DNA from: JBKJZO01 sp046715235
GTDB taxonomy: Bacteria; Actinomycetota; Actinomycetes; BP-191
Direction of reading: 5' to 3'
Length of the DNA: 33,676 nt
Assembly (NCBI GenBank): GCA_046715235.1
Contig: JBKJZO010000072.1
Span: 1-33,676, forward strand
Made by a program: the position numbers and the translations under genes. A model generated the notes under the pieces. The model was not told the DNA's origin and searched no databases. It saw nothing but the letters and a program-made list of their open reading frames with translations. The number at the start of each line of letters is the position of its first letter. Within the stretch, counting starts at the first letter, position 1. Positions 1-7,846 of the stretch are shown piece by piece.

Positions 1-351
1 TATGCCCACCGGCTCACCGAGCGGGCGTACTTCCCGCTTTTTGGTCGGGGGGGCGGGGGGGTGGTCCCGGGGGGGGCGATTGATGACGCGCGGGCCGCCG
101 ATACCGTGCTGGGTCAGCCAGCGCTCCGTGTCGGCGCGGCAGCGCTCCGGTCGACCGGTGAGGAACACGACCTCGTGATCGGCGAGCAGCTCGACGACCC
201 TCGCGATCCCCTCGGCCAGGGGCGGATCGTCCTTGGCCGCGGCGAAGAAGGCGTCCCAGTCCTTCGGGCGCGAGTCGACGTATTTGAGTCGGTGGCGCAC
301 GTCGGCGAGGACGCCGTCGATGTCGACCACGGCGATCGGGCGGGTTCCCAT
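1..351 (-). CDS. HAD-superfamily phosphatase, 3' end cut by window edge
   Basis: The reading frame starts at the ATG at 349-351 (AGGG about 7 bases upstream) and is open to base 1. The N-terminus reads RPIAVVDIDGVLADVRHRL, a haloacid-dehalogenase motif I (DxDGV), followed by a motif-II-like stretch VVFLTGRPERCRADTERWL typical of small PNKP/acid-phosphatase-like HAD proteins. A phosphate ester is the expected substrate class; the natural one is unknown. It starts 9 bases after the stop of the upstream beta-lactamase-fold gene, so the two are probably co-transcribed. The last 75 or so bases are G-rich and low in complexity, and the protein there (RPPRDHPPAPPTKKREV) looks like a corrupted version of the usual C-terminal segment, probably from poor contig-end sequence. 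The family assignment is fairly safe; the C-terminus is not. Confidence 0.7.
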   Translation of the reverse strand, partial: MGTRPIAVVDIDGVLADVRHRLKYVDSRPKDWDAFFAAAKDDPPLAEGIARVVELLADHEVVFLTGRPERCRADTERWLTQHGIGGPRVINRPPRDHPPAPPTKKREVRPLGEPVGI

Positions 352-360
352 TCGCGGACC

Positions 361-1365
361 CTAGCGCGCAGAGAGCACGGGGGAGCAGGCACGCATGCCT
401 CGCATCGTCCTGGGATTGCCGCCGGAAACGGTCTGCACGTCACGCCACCGCGCCGGCACGCCCAAACGCCTGGCCACCGAAGGCCACGACTCACCCGCGA
501 CTGGTGCGACGCACTGCGCGCGCTCCACGAGCCGTCGCGCCGGTACGCCGTCGGTCAACGCCGATGCGACCTGTCGCGAGACCGCCTCAACGAGGCGGAT
601 GCCGGCTAACTGGTCGGCGTTTCGGTTGGTCATGACCGTGATCGCGTACCCGTGCGGACTGCCTCGCCGGCGGACGAAACCGGTCGATCCCACCCGCCAG
701 GCGGCCAGTCGCGAGGGGTAGAAGCCGTTCTTCAGCGCGACGTACCAGCCGTCCGGAACTCCTGCGGTGATGCCCCATTGCTGCGTCGGGTGGACGCGGC
801 TCATGTAGTGCCATGCGTGCGCGCGGCCGGCGGCACCGAGTGGACCGCCGCCGTAGAGCAGCTGCACCGCGACCTGGGTGCGGTCCTGCGCCGTGGTCGC
901 GGTGCCGCCGTATCGAGACGTGTGCTGGGTGGCGCCGATGCCGGCACGCCGGTCGTACGAGCGCATGCCGCCGACCCCACCGATGTGCCCGTAGAGCGAC
1001 GAGGTGGGTGGGTCGAGTGAGTAGCTGATCATCTGAGCGACGCGCGTGCGCTCCGATGTCGTGAGGTTCCTGCGCTCGTCCTGAGCCTTCAGCAGCACCG
1101 CGCCGAGCACCTGCGCCTTGATGACCGAGGCGGTCGAGATGCGTAGCCCTCGATACAGGTGGTACCAGCAGCCGGTCCGCGTGTCGTAGACGGCGGCGGT
1201 GACCCGCTGGCCCGGGAAGCGCTGCGCCAGTGACGTGATGAAGGGCTCGGTGAACGGCGACGCGCATCCGGCGCGCGCGGCGGCGCTAGCCGCTGGAGCG
1301 GCTGCGACCGTCGCGGCAACGGCAAGCGCGCACGCGACCGCGTACCCACCCCGGAGTTCGTACAT
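361..1365 (-). CDS. Secreted class A beta-lactamase-fold serine hydrolase with LysM-like C-terminus
   Basis: I chose the start at 1365 because it gives a compact signal peptide (MYELRGGYAVACALAVAATV then AAAPAASAAA). In-frame ATGs at 1398 and 1491 are possible but would lengthen the N-terminus, and the latter would overlap map. No start has a strong ribosome site. From the 1365 start (334 aa), the SxxK nucleophile motif is S80-V-I-K83, the SxN loop appears as SLD at 116-118, and the KTG box is K212-N-G214. The final 50 residues (GESWPSVARRLGVPARWRDV) resemble a degenerate LysM or cell-wall-binding module. It may act on peptidoglycan or beta-lactams outside the membrane, but the altered SxN motif makes classical beta-lactamase activity uncertain. 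It diverges from map and probably shares a transcript with the downstream HAD gene. Confidence 0.75.
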   Translation of the reverse strand: MYELRGGYAVACALAVAATVAAAPAASAAARAGCASPFTEPFITSLAQRFPGQRVTAAVYDTRTGCWYHLYRGLRISTASVIKAQVLGAVLLKAQDERRNLTTSERTRVAQMISYSLDPPTSSLYGHIGGVGGMRSYDRRAGIGATQHTSRYGGTATTAQDRTQVAVQLLYGGGPLGAAGRAHAWHYMSRVHPTQQWGITAGVPDGWYVALKNGFYPSRLAAWRVGSTGFVRRRGSPHGYAITVMTNRNADQLAGIRLVEAVSRQVASALTDGVPARRLVERAQCVAPVAGESWPSVARRLGVPARWRDVQTVSGGNPRTMRGMRACSPVLSAR

Positions 1366-1414
1366 CGCTAATCTGAATGCTCGTCCTGCCGTGGCCATAA
1401 ACGCAGGGAGCGGC

Positions 1415-2182
1415 TTGATCACCCTCAAAGCGCCCGCCGAGATCGCGCTGATGCGTGCGGCCGGCCGGGTCGTCGCGCTCGTGCTCGACACCGTGGTCGC
1501 GGGTGCGGCGGCGGGCGTGACGCCGCTCGAGCTCGACCAGAAGGCCGCGGCAGTGATGCGCGAATGCGGGGTGACGTCGTCGTTCCTCGACTATCACCCG
1601 TCATGGGCACCGTCGCCGTTCCCCGCGGTGACGTGCATCTCGGTGAACGATGTCATCGTCCATGGGATCCCTGGGCGGGAGCCGTTGCTCGCGGGCGATG
1701 TTGTATCGATTGACTGCGGCGTCGAACTGCGCGGTTACCACGGCGACGCGGCAGTTACGACAGTAATCGGCGAGGCGCCCGACGAGGTGGCGCGTCTGGT
1801 CGAGACGACCCGTGCCGCGCTGAACGCGGGCATCGCTGCCGCGGTGCCCGGTGCGCGCCTCGGCGACATCGGGCACGCGATCGAGACTGTCGGCAGAACC
1901 GGGGGATACGGGATCCTCGCCAACCACGGTGGTCACGGCATCGGCACCGCAATGCACGAGGACCCGCACGTGTCCAACACCGGGCGTCCGGGACGTGGCA
2001 TGCCATTGCGCGAAGGTCTCGTGATCGCCCTGGAGCCGATGTTCCACGCCGGTGGACGCGACGGGTACCGCACCCTGGCCGACGGCTGGTCGATCGCGAC
2101 GGACGACGGCACGCTGGCCGCACATTGGGAGCACACGATCGCAATCACCGCCGACGGCCCGCAGATCCTCACCGCGCTCTAA
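1415..2182 (+). CDS. map: Type I methionine aminopeptidase
   Basis: Removes the N-terminal methionine from nascent proteins in the cytosol, using two metal ions. The start is the TTG at 1415, giving (M)ITLKAPAEIALMRAAGRV, the usual N-terminus of the family; AGGGAG lies 4 bases upstream. The longer frame upstream is non-homologous and antisense to the neighbouring gene. The protein is 255 aa, normal for a bacterial enzyme. All five metal ligands are recognisable: Asp in SIDCGVEL, Asp in GYHGDAAVTT, His in NHGGHGIGTAMHED, Glu in ALEPMF and Glu in HWEHTIAI. The substrate His is in DVIVHGIPG. It stands alone, diverging from the secreted hydrolase and convergent with the MFS pseudogene, which begins its 3' end 2 bases away. 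Actinobacteria often carry two map paralogues; this one is not next to secY/adk, so it may be the accessory copy. Confidence 0.93.
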   Translation: MITLKAPAEIALMRAAGRVVALVLDTVVAGAAAGVTPLELDQKAAAVMRECGVTSSFLDYHPSWAPSPFPAVTCISVNDVIVHGIPGREPLLAGDVVSIDCGVELRGYHGDAAVTTVIGEAPDEVARLVETTRAALNAGIAAAVPGARLGDIGHAIETVGRTGGYGILANHGGHGIGTAMHEDPHVSNTGRPGRGMPLREGLVIALEPMFHAGGRDGYRTLADGWSIATDDGTLAAHWEHTIAITADGPQILTAL

Positions 2183-2183
2183 A

Positions 2184-3043
2184 TCACCGGAGTTGGGGGA
2201 CCTGCCGGATACCGGCGGTGGAGGCGGGCCGCAAAGCGCCCGCGGCCAATCCGACCAGCAGAATGAGAACGGTCACCAGTGCGAAGGACGTGCGCAATGA
2301 CGCCGCATTCGCGATCGCCCCGACCGCTGCCGGAGCTGCGAGACCTGACCCGTACGACAGCGTCGCCACCCCCGCGATGGCCTGAGCCGGCAGGCCACCG
2401 GAGCGTCCGGCTGCGGCGAATGCCAGCGGTACGGCGGTCGCGATCCCCAGTCCGATAAGCGAGAAGCCGATCAGCGCGCTCGCCTGTGATTGCAGAGTCG
2501 CGACCATCAGGCCACCGCTGGCGGCAACGAGGGAGCCCACCCGCACCGTCGCCACCGGACCGAACCGGGCGACAACCCTGTCACCTGTCAGGCGCGCGCG
2601 TCGATGTCGGCGTACGCCGCAAGTGCGCCGATGGCACCGCCGGCCAGCCCGCCACCGCTCCACATGCCTTGCAGGCTCGACATGATCGGTCGTTGCATGC
2701 GCTCTTCGATCTCGACGCCCTGCGCGTTCATCGCCACATCCGCAACGCCGGACGTCGCGCCGTACGTGAAGAGGGCCATGCACACCAGCGGCAGGTTGGG
2801 CGCTAACGCCGGCGGGATCAGCGCCGCACACCACATCGGCATCGTCAGCCGGGCAGTCGGCGCCGTGCCACGCGAGTGGATGAGGCGCCCGGCGAACGGC
2901 ATCGCACTGATCGCGCCCAACGAGGGCATCAGCAGCGCAATCCCCAGCGAGGCCCCGGCGGGATGATCAAGCTCAAGTTGACCGGGCTGCATGCCGACTA
3001 CGCACTCACGCTGTATGGCGAGCAGCAAGCCGGGCCCTACCAC
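2184..3043 (-). pseudogene. MFS transporter pseudogene (N-terminal loss plus frameshifting internal deletion)
   Basis: Two frames carry the two halves of one major-facilitator protein. The first half (about 2588-2960) reads SLGIALLMPSLGAISAMPFA, then GVADVAMNAQGVEIEERM and GMWSGGGLAGGAIGALAAYA, and runs into a TGA at 2588-2590. The second half (2184 to about 2600, another frame) resumes at RLTGDRVVARFGP and continues through hydrophobic helices to the stop. In intact relatives roughly 60-100 residues (the middle helices) separate these two points, so there was an internal out-of-frame deletion, not a simple base error. The first 40 or so residues of a normal protein also appear to be missing: upstream of about 2960 similarity is lost and a stop is met at 3065. 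The substrate of the original permease cannot be told. Confidence 0.75.
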
Positions 3044-3109
3044 CTCAAGGCGCGGCGGCCAACGTCAAAGCCAGACGCCGACCGGGAGAACGACGAGGAC
3101 GACTACTAG
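2963..3109 (+). CDS. Short ORF, possible 3' remnant of a lost gene
   Basis: A 48-aa frame starts at an ATG exactly where recognisable MFS homology on the other strand fades. It ends (LKARRPTSKPDADRENDEDDY is its tail region) with a very polar acidic C-terminus that does not look like a random shadow frame, and its TAG overlaps the ribosome site of the lipoprotein gene that follows. It may be the surviving 3' end of a gene that once preceded the lipoprotein and was joined to the broken transporter by a rearrangement. I do not recognise the sequence, and it could be chance. Confidence 0.25.
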   Translation: MIKLKLTGLHADYALTLYGEQQAGPYHLKARRPTSKPDADRENDEDDY

Positions 3110-3122
3110 AGGACGGCCGGAA

Positions 3123-3608
3123 ATGAGCGTCGGAACGATCCGACTCCGGGTGGTCGTTGGTGCCGTGCTCTGCCTGTCAATTGGTGTGAGCGGTTGCATT
3201 CGAGAAACCAAACACCCCGAGTTGCTCTCTGCACTCAAAGCCGACCCGCTGTCCCGCCTGGAACTCCCGAACGCCACCTTGGAAAGAAGCTCAGACGACG
3301 ACTGGCACCGTGCCTCCGGAAAAACAAGCGACGCGCAGATACACCGCGTCTATCACCTCACTGACGCCAAGCATGGACAGAGCGTCCTCGAGAATGCGGT
3401 GCTGCAGGCGAAGAAGGCCGGCTGGTCCGTCACAAGAGTCGACAAGACCTCAGGGAGCGCCACCAAGCAATTGGAGGTGGCGATGGCACCGCCACTAGGC
3501 GGCCGCCGGACTGCCGGGGCAGGATTCTCCTTGCAGCCGCTCGACCCAGCCGCCGTGGACAAGGCTCAACCCTTGGACCGCCTCGTGATCATCATCGGTT
3601 TTAGGTAG
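3123..3608 (+). CDS. Small predicted lipoprotein of unknown function
   Basis: A 161-aa protein starting at the ATG at 3123, with AGAGGA 9 bases upstream. The N-terminus (MSVGTIRLRVVVGAVLCLSI) is a lipoprotein signal peptide: positively charged start, a hydrophobic core, then the lipobox GVSGC, so the mature protein would begin with a lipidated Cys on the outer face of the membrane. The mature part (RETKHPELLSALKADPLSRL onward) has no motif I recognise. Short modules such as KKAGWSVTRVDKTSGS resemble the small lipoproteins of actinobacteria whose function is unknown. Codon use is slightly less GC-rich than in neighbouring genes. No partner gene is evident. Confidence 0.7.
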   Translation: MSVGTIRLRVVVGAVLCLSIGVSGCIRETKHPELLSALKADPLSRLELPNATLERSSDDDWHRASGKTSDAQIHRVYHLTDAKHGQSVLENAVLQAKKAGWSVTRVDKTSGSATKQLEVAMAPPLGGRRTAGAGFSLQPLDPAAVDKAQPLDRLVIIIGFR

Positions 3609-3888
3609 AGCCACCTAATTGCTGCCCACTCGGTCCTCAAGTCACGGTCCACCGCGGAGACCGGCACAGCTGCTCCGGCGGACGCTTCAGGACGAGAGCA
3701 TGAAATGACGCTCGACCCCATTTTCGGGCAGCGCGGATCCCAGCTGCACGGGTCGGCCCGGCTGGCACGCCGTAGCGCAGGACGACCAGACCTACTTTGC
3801 GGCTCCCTGACACCAACCCGAGCACTGGGCCGCGTAGGGAGGGCGTGGCGTCGATCACCGGACCGACGCGACTTGGCGAGGTTGCGGG
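3609..3888. other. Intergenic region without recognisable gene
   Basis: About 280 bases between the lipoprotein and the aldolase, which converge. Open frames exist on both strands but none has a family-like sequence, a credible ribosome site or conserved motifs. A perfect 12-bp palindrome GGTCAGCTGACC (3887-3898) overlaps the aldolase stop codon. Its short arms and lack of loop make it a weak terminator candidate. Confidence 0.5.
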
Positions 3889-4950
3889 TCAGCTGACCGC
3901 GGACGGCGACAGGATGTCCGCCAGGTCGGCGGCGAACGCTTCGATGTCCGCCTCGGTCGTGTCGAACGACGTCATCCAGCGAACCTCGCCCGTGTGCTCG
4001 TCCCAGGTATAGAAGCGCTGGCGTTCCTGCAGCCGCTGGGTCACGTCGGCCGCGAGTACGGCGAACACCGCGTTGGCCTGCACCGGCCGCACGATGCGGA
4101 CACCGTCGAAGCCCTCGACGGCCGCCGCGAGCCGGCTGGCCATGGCGTTGGCGTGCCTCGCGTTGCGCAGCCACAGGTCGCCGCCGAGCAACGCCTCGAA
4201 CTGCACGGACAGGAAGCGCATCTTCGAGCACAGCTGCATCGCGGACTTGCGCAGGTAGAGCAGTCCCGTCGCCGCTTCGGGGTTGAGGACGACGACAGCC
4301 TCACCGAACATCAGCCCGCTCTTGGTCCCGCCGAACGACAGCACATCAACGCCGACGTCTGTCGTGAACGCGCGCAGCGGCAGATCGAGAGATGCCGCGG
4401 CGTTGCAGATGCGCGCGCCGTCGACGTGCACGAACATGCCTCGCGAATGCGCGTGGTCGCACAGCGCCGCGATCTCGTCAGCCGTATAGACGGTTCCGAG
4501 TTCGGTGCTCTGCGTGATCGCGACCACCTTCGGTTGCGCGCGGTGCTGGTCGCCCCACCCCCATGCCTGAGAGTCGACGAGGTCGCGGGTCAGCTTTCCG
4601 TCGTGCGTCGGCACCGGGAGGAGCTTGATGCCGGCGACCTTCTCCGGAGCCCCGCACTCGTCGACGTTGATGTGCGCGCTCGTCGTACAGATGACCGCGT
4701 CCCAGCGGCGAGTCATCGACTGCAGCCCCACGACGTTCGCCCCGGTGCCGTTGAAGACGGGAAAGACCTCGGCGTGCCCACCGAAATGGCCGCGGAACAC
4801 GTCCTGCAGGGCCGCGGTGTAGGCGTCGTCGCCGTACGCGACCTGATGCCCGCCGTTTGCTACGGCGATCGCCTCGAGCACCTCGGGGTGCACACCCGCG
4901 TAGTTGTCGCTGGCGAAGCTGCGCTGGCCGGGATCGTGGTGGGGTTTCAC
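3889..4950 (-). CDS. Low-specificity L-threonine aldolase-like PLP enzyme
   Basis: A 353-aa fold-type I PLP protein of the beta-eliminating lyase/threonine aldolase family, expected to cleave beta-hydroxy-amino acids to glycine and an aldehyde in the cytosol. The start is the GTG at 4948-4950, whose bases overlap the TGA of the SDR gene (GTGA), so translation is coupled. The sequence begins VKPHHDPGQRSFASDNYAGV, matching the family's SDN..G.HP N-terminus; the frame upstream of it is antisense noise. The PLP-binding lysine is K210 in SFGGTKSGLM, the cofactor-ring Asp is D177 in FVHVDGAR, and the ring-stacking His is H93 in TSAHINVDECG. It is the last gene of a three-gene operon with an SDR and a DUF6421 protein. 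The substrate in this operon may not be threonine. Confidence 0.88.
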   Translation of the reverse strand: MKPHHDPGQRSFASDNYAGVHPEVLEAIAVANGGHQVAYGDDAYTAALQDVFRGHFGGHAEVFPVFNGTGANVVGLQSMTRRWDAVICTTSAHINVDECGAPEKVAGIKLLPVPTHDGKLTRDLVDSQAWGWGDQHRAQPKVVAITQSTELGTVYTADEIAALCDHAHSRGMFVHVDGARICNAAASLDLPLRAFTTDVGVDVLSFGGTKSGLMFGEAVVVLNPEAATGLLYLRKSAMQLCSKMRFLSVQFEALLGGDLWLRNARHANAMASRLAAAVEGFDGVRIVRPVQANAVFAVLAADVTQRLQERQRFYTWDEHTGEVRWMTSFDTTEADIEAFAADLADILSPSAVS

Positions 4951-5672
4951 TGAGCCAGCCACACGCGTTCTCCGTTCACCTCGTCGGTCGAACGCTCCCA
5001 CAAGCCGCCAATGGTTTCGGCGAGGTCGGCGACGACGGTGTAGCCGGCGAACTTCGCGTCGGGTTTGGCCGCACGCATCGCGGGAGTGAGTAGTGCCTTG
5101 ATGACGACGATAGTCGCGGCTGCCTCGCTGCCCTTGAAGGCGTCTGCGAGCGACAGCGTCCACGCCTCCGCCGCCGCTTTCGCCGCGGCGTAGCAGGAGT
5201 TGTCGGCGGTGGGCCGAGTCGCCTGGATCGACGAGACAAGGACATAGCGTCCGGCGGGGGAGCGGCGCAGCGGTTCGTACGCCGCACGCGACGTGTGTTG
5301 CACCGTGCGGATCAGCAGGTCGTGCAGCAGGTCCCAGTCGGCGAGGTCGGCTGCGGCGAGGTGTACGCCGCCGCGCCAGCCGCCGACGAGATGGACCAGG
5401 CCGTCGACCCGCCCGTGCCGCTGCTCGGCGTCACTTACCCAACGACGGGTTGCCGCCTCGTCGAGCAGGTCAACCACAGATCCTTGCGCCTTGCCACCGG
5501 CCATCGCGACGGCGTCTGTGACCTCGTCGAGTCGCTGCTGATCGTTGTCGGCGAGAACCACGGTCGCTCCGGCACCGGCCAGCCTTTGCGCAACAGCAGG
5601 ACCTGCGCCACCGCCGGCCCCTGCAATGAGCACAACACCACCGTCGAGTACGGCGGGCTGCCCGGTGGTCAC
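4947..5672 (-). CDS. SDR-family NAD(P)-dependent oxidoreductase
   Basis: A 241-aa classical short-chain dehydrogenase. The Rossmann motif is GAGGGAGPAVA at residues 18-28, the acidic residue after strand 2 is in LADND (suggesting NAD rather than NADP), and the catalytic set is Ser147/148 with Y161-AAA-K165. The usual NNAG motif is replaced by HLVGGW, a variant seen in some actinobacterial SDRs. Its ATG overlaps the stop of the DUF6421 gene (ATGA at 5669-5672), and its own stop overlaps the aldolase GTG, so three proteins are made from one coupled message. It probably oxidises or reduces a hydroxyl/carbonyl group on the substrate or product of the aldolase-like enzyme. That link is inferred from gene order only. 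Confidence 0.87.
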   Translation of the reverse strand: MTTGQPAVLDGGVVLIAGAGGGAGPAVAQRLAGAGATVVLADNDQQRLDEVTDAVAMAGGKAQGSVVDLLDEAATRRWVSDAEQRHGRVDGLVHLVGGWRGGVHLAAADLADWDLLHDLLIRTVQHTSRAAYEPLRRSPAGRYVLVSSIQATRPTADNSCYAAAKAAAEAWTLSLADAFKGSEAAATIVVIKALLTPAMRAAKPDAKFAGYTVVADLAETIGGLWERSTDEVNGERVWLAQ

Positions 5673-7768
5673 GCGACGATCCCGGAGGTCGATTCGATCA
5701 CGTCGCCAAGTCTGCGCCGCAACGCCTCGTAGAACACGTTCAGGGGGAATTCGTCGGGCAGCACGGCGTCGACAAGCGGCTTCGGCTCGCCGGTGAGCGG
5801 CAGCGCATCACTGCCTCTGGCCCAGACCGAAGCCGGATGCGGCGCGACGTACTGCGACATGAACTGATGAGCGGCGAGCCAGTGCGCGACGCGAGAGCGG
5901 TCGATGCCATCGCGGTAGAGCTTCTCCACCTCACGGCACAGGTCGACCACGACGTCCTGCACGCGGGTCCAGTCGAGGGAGAGCGCGTTGTCGGTCCAGC
6001 GCAGCACGTCGTTGCGGTGCAGGTAGGCGAAGAGCAGCTGCCCGCCCAGCCCGTCGTAGTTGCGGACGCGGCCGCCGGTGATGGGGAAGCGGAAGAGCCG
6101 ATCGAACAGGATCGCGTAGCGCACCAGCGGCGCGTAAGCAACGCCGTCCTCCTCGAGCGCAATCGTCTCCCTGAAGGCGTTGAGATCGCAGCGCAGCTCT
6201 TCGAGCGCGTACATCCAGAACGGCATCCGCTGCTTGATCATGAACGGGTCGAAGGGCAGGTCGCCGTGGCTGTGGGTGCGGTCGTGCACGAGATCCCACA
6301 GCGCAAAGGTGTTCTGCGCCAGCTCCTGGTTCTGCAACAGCCGGGCGGCAGCAGGCGGCACTGACAGTTTGAGGGTCTGCGCAGCTGCTGTGCTCACGCG
6401 TCGGAACCTGGCCGCCTCGCGGTCGCAGAAGATGCCGCCCCAGGTGTACTTCGGCACCTCGCGCACGGCGACGGTTTCCGGAAAGAGCACTGCGGAGTTG
6501 GTGTCATACCCAGGAGTGAAGTCGACGAAGTTGATTGGCACGAACATACGGTTGTCGAAGCGGGTGCGCTCCAGCTCGGACAGCCAGTCCGGCCACTGCA
6601 CGCTGATGATCAGCGCTTCGAGGTTGCGGTCCGGGTTGCCGTTCTGCGTGTACATCGGGAACAGCACGAGGTGCTCACGGCCGTTGATCCGCTGCTCCTC
6701 TGGCCTGAACAAAAGCAGCGAGTCCAGGAAGTCCGGCACACCGAAACCGTTCGTCGCCCACAACTCGAGGTCTCGTACGGCGGCGGTCAGGTAGTCATCG
6801 TCGTGCGGAAACAGCCCAACCATGGCCAGCACCGCATCGGCGATCGACTCGACGATGCTCTGCGCGACATCCCGATCGTGGACGGCCAGGTCGATAGACC
6901 CGTCGGCTAGCTGCATCTCGCGCAGCGCGGTGACGTGCAGCTTCAGTAGCGCCCAGTCGGGATGGGATGCGGCCTTGCTCACATGAGCGCTCGCTGTCGG
7001 GAGACTGGCGTCGAGGTGGCCCGCGCAGGCCCAGGTGACGACGTTCGTCCACAGCTGGCGGTGCTGGTAGTCGTCGATCGAGTCGTCGCCGAACAGATCG
7101 GAGTCCGCGAAAACGATGACGCGTCCCGCACCGACCGCGCGGCACGCGGCAAGCGGCGCGCCGGCGGGATCGGCCGTCGCCGACGTACGGGCGAGCACGT
7201 CGAAGTCTGGACCGTCGAGATCGAGCACCCCGGCCCGGTAGAAGCAGGCGGCCTGCACGCCTGCGAGCAGGTCCTCGCCAGTGCTGTCGGCCGCGCGATC
7301 CAGGTCGGCCAGGACCCAGGTTGCGACGCCCAGGTGGCAGTTGCGGTCATGAACGGTGGTCGTGGCGATCCGCATGTCGAAGCGCGCCAGCAGGGTGTTG
7401 AGGTTGTTGCCCGACTTGTCCTGGTCGCACTCGCCGAGCACTACCAGCCCGCCGCCCGCGCGTACCCAGTCGTCGATCGCGTCGATCTCCTCGGCGGAGA
7501 GCAGCGGTGAACCGTCGCCGGTGGTGCGCTCCGACGCGTCGGCGGGATGAGCCAGCACCAGTACGTCATGCTCGCTGAGGGCATCAGGCGACAACTGCCC
7601 GCCGGTGTACGCCGACACGACGTGTCCGCGCGCGCGCAGGGTGCTGGCAGCCTGCTCGTAGCTCGAGTCGGGCGGGTTGGCCGGATTCATCCGAGCGGCG
7701 ACACCTGGGCGGATCGTCCAGGCCTGCGCGTGAGCTTCGTCAAAGAGCACACTGCCAAAGATCTGCAT
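5669..7768 (-). CDS. DUF6421 family protein with ThuA/GATase-like N-terminal domain
   Basis: A 699-aa protein that I recognise as the DUF6421 family of actinobacteria. I start it at 7768 (MQIFGSVLFDEAHAQAW) because GGAGGG lies 4 bases upstream; the ATG at 7789 has no ribosome site. Residues 1-250 look like a ThuA/class-I glutamine-amidotransferase-like domain (AIDDWVRAGGGLVVLGECDQ and later GRVIVFADSDLFGDD). Residues 260-699 are the family-specific part. This contains H495-DRT-H499-S-H501-GD and, 22 residues on, E523-E-L-R-C-D528-L, an arrangement that resembles a zinc-peptidase active site. No signal peptide is present. It leads a coupled operon with an SDR and a threonine-aldolase-like enzyme. 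The biochemical role is unknown. Confidence 0.82.
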   Translation of the reverse strand: MQIFGSVLFDEAHAQAWTIRPGVAARMNPANPPDSSYEQAASTLRARGHVVSAYTGGQLSPDALSEHDVLVLAHPADASERTTGDGSPLLSAEEIDAIDDWVRAGGGLVVLGECDQDKSGNNLNTLLARFDMRIATTTVHDRNCHLGVATWVLADLDRAADSTGEDLLAGVQAACFYRAGVLDLDGPDFDVLARTSATADPAGAPLAACRAVGAGRVIVFADSDLFGDDSIDDYQHRQLWTNVVTWACAGHLDASLPTASAHVSKAASHPDWALLKLHVTALREMQLADGSIDLAVHDRDVAQSIVESIADAVLAMVGLFPHDDDYLTAAVRDLELWATNGFGVPDFLDSLLLFRPEEQRINGREHLVLFPMYTQNGNPDRNLEALIISVQWPDWLSELERTRFDNRMFVPINFVDFTPGYDTNSAVLFPETVAVREVPKYTWGGIFCDREAARFRRVSTAAAQTLKLSVPPAAARLLQNQELAQNTFALWDLVHDRTHSHGDLPFDPFMIKQRMPFWMYALEELRCDLNAFRETIALEEDGVAYAPLVRYAILFDRLFRFPITGGRVRNYDGLGGQLLFAYLHRNDVLRWTDNALSLDWTRVQDVVVDLCREVEKLYRDGIDRSRVAHWLAAHQFMSQYVAPHPASVWARGSDALPLTGEPKPLVDAVLPDEFPLNVFYEALRRRLGDVIESTSGIVA

Positions 7769-7800
7769 CGTACCCTCCATTGCACACAAAGATTTACGGC

Positions 7801-7823
7801 TTGTGCACAGTGTATCGGCACAA
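7801..7823 (-). promoter_or_regulatory. Candidate operator/promoter of the DUF6421 operon
   Basis: TTGTGC (7801-7806) and GCACAA (7818-7823) form an inverted repeat with an 11-base spacer, 33 bases ahead of the DUF6421 start. On the minus strand the spacer contains TACACT (7814-7809), a fair actinobacterial -10 box, so a protein bound to the palindrome would cover the promoter core. No good -35 is visible. A second small inverted repeat, GTTC-AGCG-GAAC on the minus strand, lies just upstream of it. Confidence 0.4.
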
Positions 7824-7846
7824 TTTCCGTTCCGCTGAACTATCGC

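Noticed and set aside
5837..6364. 175-residue plus-strand frame inside the DUF6421 gene
   Set aside because: Antisense shadow with no motifs; the minus-strand protein is continuous and family-like.
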